Source: JBDNFP01 sp041689775 (GTDB lineage: Bacteria; Bacteroidota; Bacteroidia; Cytophagales; Spirosomataceae). From it: 64,000 nt of DNA. Numbering within the stretch: position 1 is the first letter of the stretch; the number at the start of each line of letters is the position of its first letter. Shown in pieces: positions 63,944 to 64,000 of this stretch. The translations under genes and the position numbers were made by a program. The notes under the pieces were generated by a model, which was not told the DNA's origin, searched no databases, and saw only the letters and a list, made by a program, of their open reading frames with translations. The stretch lies in the NCBI GenBank assembly GCA_041689775.1, contig JBDNFP010000193.1, positions 1 to 64,000 on the forward strand. The letters run 5' to 3'.

Positions 63944-64000
63944 CTTGTTATTGTTTTATTATGAACACAAATTTAATTAATCTTTGTTTTGAAACCAAAG

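Noticed and set aside
1..64000. CRISPR array, prophage or integrative element
   Set aside because: No regularly spaced repeats, integrase, capsid or conjugation genes were seen.

Overview
The window looks like a chromosomal segment of a Bacteroidota member of the order Cytophagales (Spirosoma/Dyadobacter-like). The evidence is a SprA-type T9SS/gliding protein, two proteins with T9SS C-terminal sorting domains, GldF, a fused LpxC-FabZ, paired DUF4199 proteins, DUF4920, and promoter boxes of the Bacteroidota type TANNTTTG. Genes are mostly ordinary core and catabolic genes. No phage, IS element or CRISPR array was seen.

Layout. 1-1.8 kb: the 3' end of an unknown gene and a degenerate PLD-like protein. 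1.9-2.6 kb: a CAT-anticodon tRNA gene (most likely tRNA-Ile2) split by a 668-nt group I intron that carries an HNH endonuclease gene. 2.7-7.4 kb: an HD phosphohydrolase, then the lipid A genes lpxD, lpxC/fabZ and lpxA. 7.4-16.9 kb: a minus-strand catabolic cluster with an NCS1-like permease, a coupled 55-aa membrane protein, lutC, lutB, lutA, an RhaI-type isomerase, an RhaEW-type aldolase/dehydrogenase and a GntR regulator. Together these could take L-rhamnose through L-lactaldehyde and L-lactate to pyruvate, but no rhamnulose kinase is present. 17-26 kb: an M20 amidohydrolase, ABC ATPases, a large T9SS type B surface protein, DUF4920, an aldo/keto reductase and a metallo-beta-lactamase-fold hydrolase. 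27-35 kb: a drug-efflux operon resembling E. coli cecR-ybhGFSR (TetR, TolC, HlyD, two ATPases, two permeases, second TetR), with clear inverted-repeat operators. 35-46 kb: hydrolases, an ECF sigma/anti-sigma pair, an amidohydrolase, an MFS transporter and a Gfo/Idh oxidoreductase. 46-64 kb: gldF, DUF4199 x2, a dihydroorotase homolog lacking its HxH motif, gcvH, an MBL protein, an old yellow enzyme gene, sprA, ruvA, an MltD-like transglycosylase, gatA and tatA.

Three genes are broken. The efflux tolC gene and the old yellow enzyme gene each carry an apparent one-base deletion. sprA is cut by a single in-frame TAG. TAG is used as a normal stop elsewhere (HD gene, lpxA), so recoding is unlikely. 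These are either real lesions or sequence errors, and only reads can decide. The most notable feature is the group I intron: its endonuclease gene appears to sit inside the P1 loop, with its last codons doubling as the likely internal guide sequence.
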